Assembly: GCA_944325945.1 (NCBI GenBank)
Contig: CALVBW010000030.1
Location: forward strand, 1-64,000
Reading direction: 5' to 3'
DNA: 64,000 nt
DNA from: Candidatus Gastranaerophilales bacterium
GTDB lineage: Bacteria; Cyanobacteriota; Vampirovibrionia; Gastranaerophilales; Gastranaerophilaceae
The translations under genes were made by a program, and so were the position numbers. Below are positions 6,940-14,501 of the stretch, one piece after another (position 1 is the first letter of the stretch; the number at the start of each line of letters is the position of its first letter). The notes beneath the pieces are model-generated. The model saw only the letters and a program-made list of their open reading frames with translations, was not told the origin of the DNA and did not search any database.

Positions 6940-7470
6940 ATGGAAGAAAACAACAACTATGAACACAGAAAATGTGAATTTGAACGCCATCCGATTTTAA
7001 AACATTTGTTATATGGTCTTATGGCTTTAATAGGTGCATTTTTGGCATTTTATGTGGTTACGGACTGGTATTTCAAAGCCATGCTCAATCCTGTAAATCA
7101 AATGAAAAGAATGGACAGAGCTATTGAAAGACGCGACAGAGAAATGGAAAAAGCGTTCAAAAAAGCTTTTCACGGGACCGAAAGACTTCAGGAACGTGCC
7201 AACCACATCATAAAACTTGAACAGAATGACGATGAATACAAAGTTCTTGTAGATTTGGTTCCGTTAAATGACAACGAAAAAAATGTTGAAGTAAAAACAA
7301 ACGGCAATATTTTGACAGTAAAAGCAGCCGGTATCCACGGTTTCGGTGACAGAAAATCTCTGGTTGAATTCACACAAAGCTATATGTTCGGTGACAACGT
7401 TGATTTAAGCAAATTAACAAAAGAACGCAAAGGCGATACCTACGTAATAACAGTTCCTATAGAAGATTAA
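6940..7470 (+). CDS. Membrane-anchored small heat-shock (Hsp20-like) protein
   Basis: The 176 residues comprise a charged N-terminus, one membrane span (about 24-44, LLYGLMALIGAFLAFYVV), a basic/acidic helical linker (about 60-95), and a C-terminal alpha-crystallin-like domain (about 96-176). That domain has the beta pattern YKVLVDLVPLN, NILTVKA and DTYVITVPI. Hsp20 proteins hold unfolding clients. The amino-terminal anchor is unusual and would place this chaperone at a membrane surface. Topology, cytoplasmic or periplasmic, is not certain. A strong AAGGAGAG precedes the ATG and a clear terminator follows, so it is monocistronic. Confidence 0.75.
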   Translation: MEENNNYEHRKCEFERHPILKHLLYGLMALIGAFLAFYVVTDWYFKAMLNPVNQMKRMDRAIERRDREMEKAFKKAFHGTERLQERANHIIKLEQNDDEYKVLVDLVPLNDNEKNVEVKTNGNILTVKAAGIHGFGDRKSLVEFTQSYMFGDNVDLSKLTKERKGDTYVITVPIED

Positions 7471-7474
7471 TTTT

Positions 7475-7497
7475 AAGGGCGGGCACTCCGCCCTTTT
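7475..7497 (+). terminator. Rho-independent terminator of the Hsp20-like gene
   Basis: AAGGGCGG (7475-7482) pairs with CCGCCCTT (7488-7495) around a 5-nt loop and is followed by T residues. It is GC-rich in AT-rich surroundings. Confidence 0.85.
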
Positions 7498-7501
7498 ATG
7501 T

Positions 7502-7507
7502 TATAAT
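7502..7507 (+). promoter_or_regulatory. -10 box of the receiver gene, predicted leaderless
   Basis: TATAAT ends 6 nt before the ATG at 7514. No ribosome binding site is present, and the preceding terminator ends only 4 nt upstream. Confidence 0.5.
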
Positions 7508-7513
7508 AATTTT

Positions 7514-7900
7514 ATGAAAAAGATATTAGTTGTGGATGATTCTCCAAGCTGGGTGCGGCACCATATTTTTAACATCAAATACATTTTAGGCGAAGATAAT
7601 ATAGAAATTTTGTCTGCGAATTCCGCAAAAGAAGGCGACAAAATATTATCGGCAAATATAGACAAGCCGTTTGATATAATTTTCACGGATATGCAGATGG
7701 AACCGGATTTTCTGCCCTTAAACGCGGGCGAATGGCTGATAAAACAAATCCAATTTTATCCTGAATACAAAAACACAAAAATTGTAATCATTTCCGCATC
7801 GCCGAGAATTGACAAAATAGCGGAAAAATATGGAGTTGAATTTATTCCCAAAAGGCTCTGCCAGACAACCGTTCCGTATGAAAAAATATTATTGCCCTAA
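7514..7900 (+). CDS. Single-domain response regulator receiver (CheY-like)
   Basis: The 128 residues form one REC domain. They include the acidic start KKILVVDDS, the phospho-Asp in DIIFTDMQME, the Ser/Thr position in KIVIISAS and the conserved Lys in EFIPKRL. There is no output domain, so it acts as a shuttle or by protein contact. An insertion between the Asp strand and the next helix makes it slightly long. No kinase is adjacent; the orphan kinase at 4651 lies 2.9 kb upstream. Confidence 0.9.
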   Translation: MKKILVVDDSPSWVRHHIFNIKYILGEDNIEILSANSAKEGDKILSANIDKPFDIIFTDMQMEPDFLPLNAGEWLIKQIQFYPEYKNTKIVIISASPRIDKIAEKYGVEFIPKRLCQTTVPYEKILLP

Positions 7901-7940
7901 ATCTAAAAACGTGATAAAATAAACATGTAACAGAATACTT

Positions 7941-8152
7941 GGAGGTATTAAACATGGGCGCAAATACGCATCACGACTACTTTTCACTCAGGGGGGGGGG
8001 GCAGTAGCTTAACCTCCGGTCATGCTGAACTTGTTTCAGCATCTCATAATAAAGAGATTCCGAAACTAGTTCGAAATGACAAATATGTGAGCGAAGCTCA
8101 CAGTAAATTCTTAGTGCCTTACTGTCTTAGTAACTTAGTATCTTCTAAAAAA
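7941..8152 (+). repeat. 212-bp 5' cassette of prepilin gene, copy A
   Basis: The stretch runs from the ribosome binding site through the leader codons. It recurs at 13339-13550 with about five mismatches. It includes the start ATG, the poly-G tract, a 62-bp imperfect palindrome (8019-8080) and CTTAGTNN octamer repeats. The genes diverge sharply after it. Confidence 0.9.
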
Positions 8153-8923
8153 ACCGCGTTTACTCTGGCAGAGGTTTTAATAACCCTCGGAATAATCGGC
8201 ATTGTTGCCGCTATGACTATTCCGACACTGATAAGCAATTATAACGAAAAACAAACCGTTACTAAATTGCAAAAAGTTTATGCAACTTTAAAAAATGCTT
8301 TTGAAATGTCTAAAGTTGACCACGGCGATTATGAAACATGGTATTGGAATAATATACCTGCGGACAACGCGCAAAGAACAAATTATTTTTGGGATACATA
8401 TATATTTCCTTATTTAAAAGTATCGAAAAAATGCTTTCCTGCATCAGAAGAATGTCTGCCTTCCGATATGACTTTTTCTAACGGTAGCAGCTTACCAATA
8501 TCCGGCACTCGCGGCGCATTTATATTACCGGATGGAACATCTGTTTATACCTGGGCAGGCGGTGATGCATACTACCCGCATGTATGGGTATATGCTGATT
8601 TAAACGGTAAAGCTAAACCTAATATGCTCGGAAAAGATATATTTGTAATGCTTTTCTCTCCGAATAATCCCGGTCAAACCTGGGGGACAACAGATGATGA
8701 CGGAAATTTTACAGACACAGGAAAAGTATTTAAACAGCAATATGGCCTTGTTTTATATGGAGATACAAATAATGTAACGATAGATGACCTTTTAAATCCG
8801 AGCTTTTCTCTCTCTGATAATACAAATGCCAGTTGTTCATCAAAAGGATTAGGTTACGTTTGCGGTGCCGTAATAAAATTAAACAGCTGGAAAGTTCCCG
8901 ATAATTATCCTTTTAAATTTTGA
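7954..8923 (+). CDS. Prepilin-like protein, phase-variable, OFF (11 G)
   Basis: The best start is the ATG at 7954, right behind GGAGGT. After 12 codons the frame enters 11 G (7991-8001) and stops at TAG. With 10 G it would join, without any stop, the frame visible from GTG 8087, giving a 68-residue leader before the cleavage motif A|FTLAE. The mature part has the type IV pilin/pseudopilin helix (VLITLGIIGIVAAMTIP), then a globular domain of about 250 residues with a GKDIFVM motif and several cysteines. The GTG at 8087 has no ribosome binding site. Expected product: an inner-membrane-inserted pilin of a type IV pilus or type II secretion-like fibre. In this sequence it would be unexpressed. 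Confidence 0.85.
7991..8001 (+). repeat. Poly-G tract of 11, frame OFF
   Basis: Eleven consecutive G lie within leader codons of the prepilin gene. Loss of one G restores the frame to the mature pilin. Confidence 0.9.
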
Positions 8924-8942
8924 ACTTTGTAGATCATAGACT

Positions 8943-8970
8943 GTGGGTTGGGGTTTCTACACCAACCCAC
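8943..8970 (+). terminator. Hairpin after prepilin gene
   Basis: GTGGGTTGG (8943-8951) pairs with CCAACCCAC (8962-8970), 20 nt after the stop. No T-run follows, so it may be a transcript-end stabiliser or weak terminator between convergent pilin genes. Confidence 0.5.
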
Positions 8971-9003
8971 GATTCTGCAAATTCATTATTTGAACCCTAA
9001 ACA

Positions 9004-9813
9004 TTATTCTGCGTCATCACAGCTATGCGCTCCGTCCCAAGATAATTTTTCACGACAATACATATAATCCATATTTTTATTATATATTACCCAGCCTGCG
9101 CATCCCTGTCCGATTACAGATGCAGTACCGCTGTAATTTGGATCACATGTTCTAAAAGGATAATTTGTTGCATCCTTTGTTCCACCAGGGAATAGCCCTT
9201 TATCATTAAAATAGAAATAAAAATAATTTTTACCTAAAGTTGCATCCTTACGCGTAGGCAATATCACTATAATTGTACCGACCCCTGTATAATCTCCGAA
9301 AGATATAAATGTACCGTCTTGAATATAAAATTTAGATGATGCATCAGCTCTGCTATCAACAGAACCTGCATCCTTAATTTTCACACCTGCTAAATTATAA
9401 TAGGCATAAGGATAACAAAAATTATCACCCTCAGTACATTCTCTGGCAACTCGTAATTGTTCTTTAAAACGCTGCGAAATAATTTGATTAGCACTGGTAT
9501 CATATATTGGATTACCATCATCATCAACTTTATTTGTATAAGTATTTTTTAGTCCCCAGGTACTCAACTGACCATATTCTGCTTGTAGCATCTGGTATGC
9601 CTGGGTTAAAGTTGAATATAATTTTGTTAATTGTGATACAGTCTGACGTTCACTATACTTTGCTATCAAAGTCGGAATAGTCATGGCTGCTACAATGCCG
9701 ATTATTCCGAGCGTTATTAAAACCTCCGCTAAAGTAAATGCTCTAAAACCCTTGCTATTTCTACTTAGAAGGGTCGCCCCCCCCCCGATGCTTTCGAATT
9801 TAATATTTTTCAT
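9004..9813 (-). CDS. Prepilin-like protein, phase-variable, ON (10 G)
   Basis: This is the only one of the five prepilin genes with an uninterrupted frame. ATG 9813 follows GAAGGAGAAG. A 25-residue leader contains the Gly-Gly-Gly-Ala-Thr block encoded by the G-tract, ending FRA|FTLAEV at the prepilin peptidase site. The N-terminal helix VLITLGIIGIVAAMTIP is identical in type to the other copies. The globular domain is tyrosine-rich with six or more cysteines and includes a TLGKNYFYFYF strand. Total length is 269 residues. It would be a pilin/pseudopilin subunit. It is convergent with the gene at 7954 and downstream of ldpA, but separately initiated. Confidence 0.93.
   Translation of the reverse strand: MKNIKFESIGGGATLLSRNSKGFRAFTLAEVLITLGIIGIVAAMTIPTLIAKYSERQTVSQLTKLYSTLTQAYQMLQAEYGQLSTWGLKNTYTNKVDDDGNPIYDTSANQIISQRFKEQLRVARECTEGDNFCYPYAYYNLAGVKIKDAGSVDSRADASSKFYIQDGTFISFGDYTGVGTIIVILPTRKDATLGKNYFYFYFNDKGLFPGGTKDATNYPFRTCDPNYSGTASVIGQGCAGWVIYNKNMDYMYCREKLSWDGAHSCDDAE
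9777..9786 (-). repeat. Poly-G tract of 10, frame ON
   Basis: Ten G on the coding (minus) strand encode the third to sixth residues of the ATC-GGG-GGG-GGG-GCG leader block, in frame with the mature pilin. Confidence 0.9.
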
Positions 9814-9850
9814 GATTCTTCTCCTTCTTTTGTAAAAATTATAACAGTTT

Positions 9851-10798
9851 TTATCGAATATTGCAACTATTAATTAAAACCTTAGCAACTTCAACCGCAT
9901 CATTAAACACCAATTCATTATGCAAAAAATCCTCACGCTCAACGTATTTTTTAACAATTTTTCTTGCAAAAGAGCCGACAGAAATTCCGTTTGCATTAAT
10001 TCCGCACATTTTAGCAAGCTCCGCGGTTTTGGAATTTGTACCGCCTGAGAGTAAAAGATATACAGGCAAATTTTCATTCTGAATAATTTCAGCGGTTGCA
10101 ACAGCCTGCAGCGTTGTCTTAAAATCATCTTTCCCGCCGCTCATCGGAAACCCGTCAGCCTGAACAATCGTCGTATATGACGCCCTGACAGAGGTAAGTT
10201 TTTTAACTCTTTCGACAAGTTTTTCGTCGCTTAATTTACCGCGGCTTGTGCAGAGGCTTAAAATTCCTGGATAAATTTCATTTATATAATTCCATTTTTG
10301 CCAAATTTCATCATCATTCAGCCCCATCGCATGGAATTCAATACAGTCAATCCCTTTTTCAATCAATGTGGGCAAAACCTCACGCAAATCTTTTTCTTCA
10401 GATACATAAGAAATCGCACCTTTCGGGCAAATTTTTGCACATCTGCCGCAGCCGATACATTTATATTTTTTAACTTTTGCAAACTTTATGGCGCCTTGAG
10501 GACATACACTATCACATGAATAGCAGGAAATACATTTTTCATAATCCACAACGGCTTTATTCACATGCGGATCATTTTTTATCCCGACACTGACGCACAA
10601 ATAAGCATCATCAACATTAGCAAATTCAAGCCCGCGCTTTGCAGCATCAATAATCTCCTCAGACGCAGACAAATCAAAAAATCTGCATCCTGCTTTTGCA
10701 TAAACCGCCACGAGTTTTTCAACTTCCTTGGCATCCTCATTTCCGGCTCCGCAAACGAGTTTGAAACAATTTTTCGCTTCCAGAAGATCTTTTAGCAT
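9851..10798 (-). CDS. ldpA: LdpA-like circadian-input iron-sulfur protein
   Basis: The 315-residue protein begins with the LdpA pattern (CFKLVCGAGNED, then AGCRFFDLSAS). It carries two [4Fe-4S] ferredoxin motifs at about 89-125 (CISCYSCDSVCP and CIGCGRCAKICP) and has a C-terminal TIM-barrel-like region with LSGGTNSKTAELAK. In Synechococcus, LdpA is a redox-sensing input to the Kai clock. No kai gene is in this window, so here it may be a general redox sensor. Its ATG overlaps the stop of the upstream hydrolase gene (TAATG), so the two form an operon. Homology is inferred from remembered family motifs. Confidence 0.75.
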   Translation of the reverse strand: MLKDLLEAKNCFKLVCGAGNEDAKEVEKLVAVYAKAGCRFFDLSASEEIIDAAKRGLEFANVDDAYLCVSVGIKNDPHVNKAVVDYEKCISCYSCDSVCPQGAIKFAKVKKYKCIGCGRCAKICPKGAISYVSEEKDLREVLPTLIEKGIDCIEFHAMGLNDDEIWQKWNYINEIYPGILSLCTSRGKLSDEKLVERVKKLTSVRASYTTIVQADGFPMSGGKDDFKTTLQAVATAEIIQNENLPVYLLLSGGTNSKTAELAKMCGINANGISVGSFARKIVKKYVEREDFLHNELVFNDAVEVAKVLINSCNIR

Positions 10799-11991
10799 TA
10801 TCTCACCATATAATTGTAGATAATTTCAGATGCTTTCACAATAAAGTCTTTACCCAGAACAGAATTATGCGGACGGTTAGCAAGGATTACGACAATATAT
10901 TTTTTACCGTTCGGCGCAAAAACAATTCCGGCATCACCGAGCATCTTGCCTATGTCACCAGTTTTGTGCATAAATAATGCCCCCGGTCCAAGCCCTGCCT
11001 GAATTAAACGGTTATTATGAACATGCCCCATATAATCAAATATTTTTTCGCGGGAAGATATATCTAAGAAATTCGGGTTATTATCAATATTATAAAGCAT
11101 AGTACCCAAATCGCGGGCAGTCGTATGGTTATTTCCGCTTAAATCAGGAAGCCATGTTTGAACATAGGTACTATTTAAGCCCCAGCTTCTTATGGCTCTA
11201 TTAATATCAACCATTGAACCGATTTTTGACATAATCATATTGGTTGCGGAGTTGTCGGATTCCGTTACCATAATTCTTGCAAGATCATCAAGAGTCCAGT
11301 TGGAATTTTCAGCCTTGAACTGCAAACTGCCTGAGCCTTCGGCTCTGTAATAATCCGTCAGTGTCATTTTATCCTCAAGCGAAACCTGTTTTGCTTCAAC
11401 GGATTTGAAAAGTTCAATCAAAACCGGAAGTTTAATAATACTTGCGGCGGAAAAAATTTCGGACGCATTAATATCTGCAAACTTTTCGGTTTCATACTGC
11501 CAGACATAAATTGACGGATGAATGGACGGATATTGAGCCATTAAATTTTTAAGACTTATTTCCAAATCACCCATCCTGTAGGTTTCGGAAATCTTTTGCA
11601 TTTGGGGTTTTTTAGTTTCAACACCCGTCAAATAACGCTGGTTAAATAACAAATCATTTGCCAGATAATCAGTCGTCGGAAACCTCAGAGCATGATAATC
11701 CGTTTTAACCTCAGGATAAGGAGAACCGTGCAGAAATGACATTGTTACTCTATGAAATCCCAGAGGCAAAACAAAAACAGCAATCAGCGTGAAGAAAATC
11801 GTAGAAATAATTTTGTGCAAAATATTATTCCGTCTGACCTTCTTTTTATTAACCTGCAAATGAACAGGTCTTGGAGTATAAGCGGGTTTTCCGTACGTTC
11901 TTAAAGGACGTACCTCACTAATTCTGGGGTAAGTAGGTTTTACATCCGCATAAAATTGCCTTCTGTCGTATTGTTCTGCTAACTTTGGCAT
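10798..11991 (-). CDS. Membrane-anchored beta-lactamase/PBP-fold serine hydrolase
   Basis: The 397 residues have a basic, proline-rich cytoplasmic N-terminus (1-56), one membrane span (about 57-78) and an extracytoplasmic domain with class A beta-lactamase motifs. These are SIIK (about 184-187; nucleophile Ser, Lys), the SDN loop in TESDNSATN, and KTG in HKTGDIG. I see no clear omega-loop Glu equivalent, so efficient beta-lactam hydrolysis is doubtful; peptidoglycan or peptide hydrolysis is equally likely. It is the first gene of an operon with ldpA (TAATG overlap). Confidence 0.8.
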   Translation of the reverse strand: MPKLAEQYDRRQFYADVKPTYPRISEVRPLRTYGKPAYTPRPVHLQVNKKKVRRNNILHKIISTIFFTLIAVFVLPLGFHRVTMSFLHGSPYPEVKTDYHALRFPTTDYLANDLLFNQRYLTGVETKKPQMQKISETYRMGDLEISLKNLMAQYPSIHPSIYVWQYETEKFADINASEIFSAASIIKLPVLIELFKSVEAKQVSLEDKMTLTDYYRAEGSGSLQFKAENSNWTLDDLARIMVTESDNSATNMIMSKIGSMVDINRAIRSWGLNSTYVQTWLPDLSGNNHTTARDLGTMLYNIDNNPNFLDISSREKIFDYMGHVHNNRLIQAGLGPGALFMHKTGDIGKMLGDAGIVFAPNGKKYIVVILANRPHNSVLGKDFIVKASEIIYNYMVR

Positions 11992-12116
11992 TTATTTCTC
12001 CCAAGTATTAATATTGTACATTAGGAAAAATTTATTGGCAACTCAATTAACATTTTTTTAAAAAATTTTGAAATTTTAAAATATCTGTTATAAAATTGAG
12101 CAAAAGAGGAAAAATT

Positions 12117-12434
12117 ATGGACGAAAATTGTATTTTTTGTAAGATTATAAACGGAGATTTCGGCACTGAATTTGTCTTGGAAAATGAGCATGCCGTTGTG
12201 TTTAATGACATAAATCCGAAAGCACCGGTTCACATGCTTGTTGTACCGAGAATTCACGTTGCATCATTAAATGAACTTGACGATAAAGAATTGTTGGGCG
12301 AACTTATGATGACAGTAAAAGCTGCAGCAAAAAAAGCAGGCTTGAAATCATATAAAACACTTATAAATACAGGAAAAGAAGCGGGTCAGGAGGTTTTCCA
12401 CCTGCATATACATATTATGGGAGATAAAAATTAA
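12117..12434 (+). CDS. HIT family nucleotide hydrolase (HinT-like)
   Basis: The 105-residue protein starts MDENCIFCKIINGD and ends in the histidine triad HLHIHIMGD, whose middle His is the nucleophile for purine-nucleoside phosphoramidates. CxxC near the N-terminus may bind zinc, as in related HinT proteins. The start at 12117 follows AGAGGA; the in-frame TTG at 12096 lies before that site and is rejected. The stop overlaps the speE start (TAATG), giving an operon. Confidence 0.93.
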   Translation: MDENCIFCKIINGDFGTEFVLENEHAVVFNDINPKAPVHMLVVPRIHVASLNELDDKELLGELMMTVKAAAKKAGLKSYKTLINTGKEAGQEVFHLHIHIMGDKN

Positions 12435-13285
12435 TGAAAAACGGAATAGAAAACGGATATTATCATGAAATTACACCATCAGGATTCGGAATTGCAATAA
12501 AAGCGGGAAAAGTATTATTTTCAGAGCAATCCGAATTTCAAAAAGTAGAAGTATTTGAAACCGAAAGCGCACTCGGACGCGTTTTAACACTTGACGATTT
12601 AATGATGACAACCGAAGGCGATGAATACCATTACCACGAAATGATTGCACATATTCCGATGATGAACCACAAATGCCCGAAATCCGTTCTTGTAATCGGC
12701 GGCGGCGACGGCGGCACGGTCAGAGAAGTTTTAAAACACGATACAGTCGAACGCGTTGTGCTTTGCGAAATTGACGGAATGGTTATTGATGCGTGCAAAA
12801 AATATCTTCCGACAATATCATGCGGGCTTGATGATCCGAAAGTTGAAATCCTCGTTCAAGACGCAATTGAATATATTAAGGATAAGAAAAACGAATTTGA
12901 TATTGTTCTGATTGATTCAACAGATCCGATGGGACCGGGTGAAGGATTGTTTACGGAAGAATTTTACACTAACGTAAAAAATTCCCTCAAAGAAGGCGGT
13001 ATAATGGTAGCTCAATCAGAATCACCTTTTGTAAACAAACAAGAAATCAAAAAAATGTATGATTTATTGAAAAAAGTGTTCCCTGTGTGCTCAACTTACA
13101 CATCAAACATCCCGACATACCCCGGCGGATACTGGGCATGGGCATTTTGTTCAGAAAATGTTGAACCGCTTTCATACATTGATGAAAGACGCTGCAGCGA
13201 AATTACAAAAACCTGCAAAATCTATAACAAAGATTACCACATGGCACGCTTTGCACTGCCTAATTATTTGAAAGAATTGTTATAG
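12434..13285 (+). CDS. speE: Spermidine synthase (polyamine aminopropyltransferase)
   Basis: The 283-residue enzyme transfers aminopropyl from decarboxylated S-adenosylmethionine to putrescine. It shows the N-terminal strand domain, the substrate segment YHEMIAHIPM, the nucleotide motif VIGGGDGGTVREV, CEIDGMVID (acidic residue binding ribose), the active-site region LIDSTDPMGPGEGL with the key Asp, and YPGGYWAWAF. It is complete and of normal length. It is translationally coupled to the HIT gene. No speD lies nearby. Confidence 0.95.
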   Translation: MKNGIENGYYHEITPSGFGIAIKAGKVLFSEQSEFQKVEVFETESALGRVLTLDDLMMTTEGDEYHYHEMIAHIPMMNHKCPKSVLVIGGGDGGTVREVLKHDTVERVVLCEIDGMVIDACKKYLPTISCGLDDPKVEILVQDAIEYIKDKKNEFDIVLIDSTDPMGPGEGLFTEEFYTNVKNSLKEGGIMVAQSESPFVNKQEIKKMYDLLKKVFPVCSTYTSNIPTYPGGYWAWAFCSENVEPLSYIDERRCSEITKTCKIYNKDYHMARFALPNYLKELL

Positions 13286-13338
13286 ATTCTTGTAAAATTC
13301 AAAAAAAAATGGTATAATAACTATGTTAAAAATAATTC

Positions 13339-13550
13339 GGAGGTATTAAACATGGGCGCAAATACGCATCACGACTACTTTTCACTCAGGAGGGGGGGGC
13401 AGTAGCTTAACCTCCGGTCATGCTGAACTAGTTTCAGCATCTCATAATAAAAAGATTCCGAAACTAGTTCGGAATGACAAATATGTGAGCGAAGCTCACA
13501 GTAAATTCTTAGTGCCTTACTGCCTTAGTAACTTAGTATCTTCTAAAAAA
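13339..13550 (+). repeat. 212-bp 5' cassette of prepilin gene, copy B
   Basis: This is nearly identical to 7941-8152, with about five substitutions. One changes the G-tract to GGAGGGGGGGG. Confidence 0.9.
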
Positions 13551-14264
13551 GTCGCGTTCACTCTCGCGGAAGTCTTGATAACCCTTGCTATTATCGGTAT
13601 TGTTGCTGCTATGACTATTCCGACTTTGATAAGTAATTATCAGGAAAAAGAACTCGTTACACGCGCTAAAAAGGCATTTGCTCAAGTTAATAACGCTGTA
13701 AATCTTGCACGTGCTGAAAATGGTTACGGAGATAATTCTGTTTTATTCAATCCTAATAACACTAACGAAGAATCCATGAGAGCTTTTGCCAAATATTTTA
13801 AAGTTCAGGAAATTTGTCCGACAGGTACAGGATGCGGCGGTCCATATGAATACAAAATGACAAAACCTATATCAACTGACGGCGAAAATTATTCTGGTGA
13901 GAAGATGCACCATTACCCGAGATTTATAACTATGGATGGAATTTTAATAAGAGTGCAGCAATTTAATAGTTGTGAGAGAACGGACACATTTTCCAAATTT
14001 GAAAATGGTGTTGTAGTAAAAGACGAAGAAGGTAATCCTGTAACTTATGAGGCTAAACAATACAATTGTGCCAATATAATGATAGACACAAATGGCAAAA
14101 ACAAACCAAATCAGGTTGGCAGAGATATTTTTGCACTTGAAGTTCGCAGAGATACTACTGTTTCAAATAAAACAGCATGGGGCGGTGACTTGCATAGTGT
14201 AGTCAGAACCGGAAAGTTATATGATACAGTTGACTATACTATTGGCAGTGCCGTTGAAGATTAA
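13352..14264 (+). CDS. Prepilin-like protein, phase-variable, OFF (interrupted tract)
   Basis: ATG 13352 follows GGAGGT, and a -10-like TATAAT lies upstream. After CTC the tract reads AGGAGGGGGGGG, then CAG TAG, so translation stops. Removing one G joins the frame visible from GTG 13485. The leader matches copy A almost completely up to A|FTLAEVLITLAIIG. The mature domain then diverges (ENGYGDNSVLF, several Cys, NQVGRDIFALEV). The cassette therefore appears to have been exchanged between different pilins. The interrupting A shortens the pure run to 8 and should slow slippage, so this copy may be close to locked OFF. Confidence 0.82.
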
Positions 14265-14303
14265 TTTACTAACAGCTTGTTGGTTGAGCTTTTTGCCCAA
14301 CAG

Positions 14304-14440
14304 TAAATTCTTAGTGCCTTAATGCCTTAGTATCTTAGTATCTTTCTTCTAATAAGTCCCGCAACACCTACCGGCTGCGCCGACCATGCTCACAGTAAAA
14401 ACTTATTTACTTATTCCCTTATTAACTTATTCACCTATAA
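14304..14440. repeat. Short tandem CTTAGTNN and CTTATTNNN repeats
   Basis: After the prepilin stop, an array of CTTAGT octamer-like units (about 14311-14345) copies the repeat found inside pilin leaders. A second array of ACTTATT units follows at about 14400-14437. No coding frame is supported in 14265-14501. Confidence 0.6.
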
Positions 14441-14501
14441 CTTCCGCTTTAACATATTTTATCATTTTTATGCTATAATTTGACTAACAGGGGAGAACTT
14501 T

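Noticed and set aside
7954-8923. Reading the OFF prepilin genes as ordinary decayed pseudogenes
   Set aside because: Apart from the G-run length there is no other stop or frameshift in four of four cases, ribosome binding sites are intact, and the frame across the leader is conserved between copies. Assembly miscounting of G remains possible and is stated in the finding.
10798-11991. Calling the hydrolase a true antibiotic-resistance beta-lactamase
   Set aside because: The SxxK, SDN and KTG motifs are present, but the omega-loop Glu of class A enzymes was not found and the protein is membrane-anchored with a long cytoplasmic tail.
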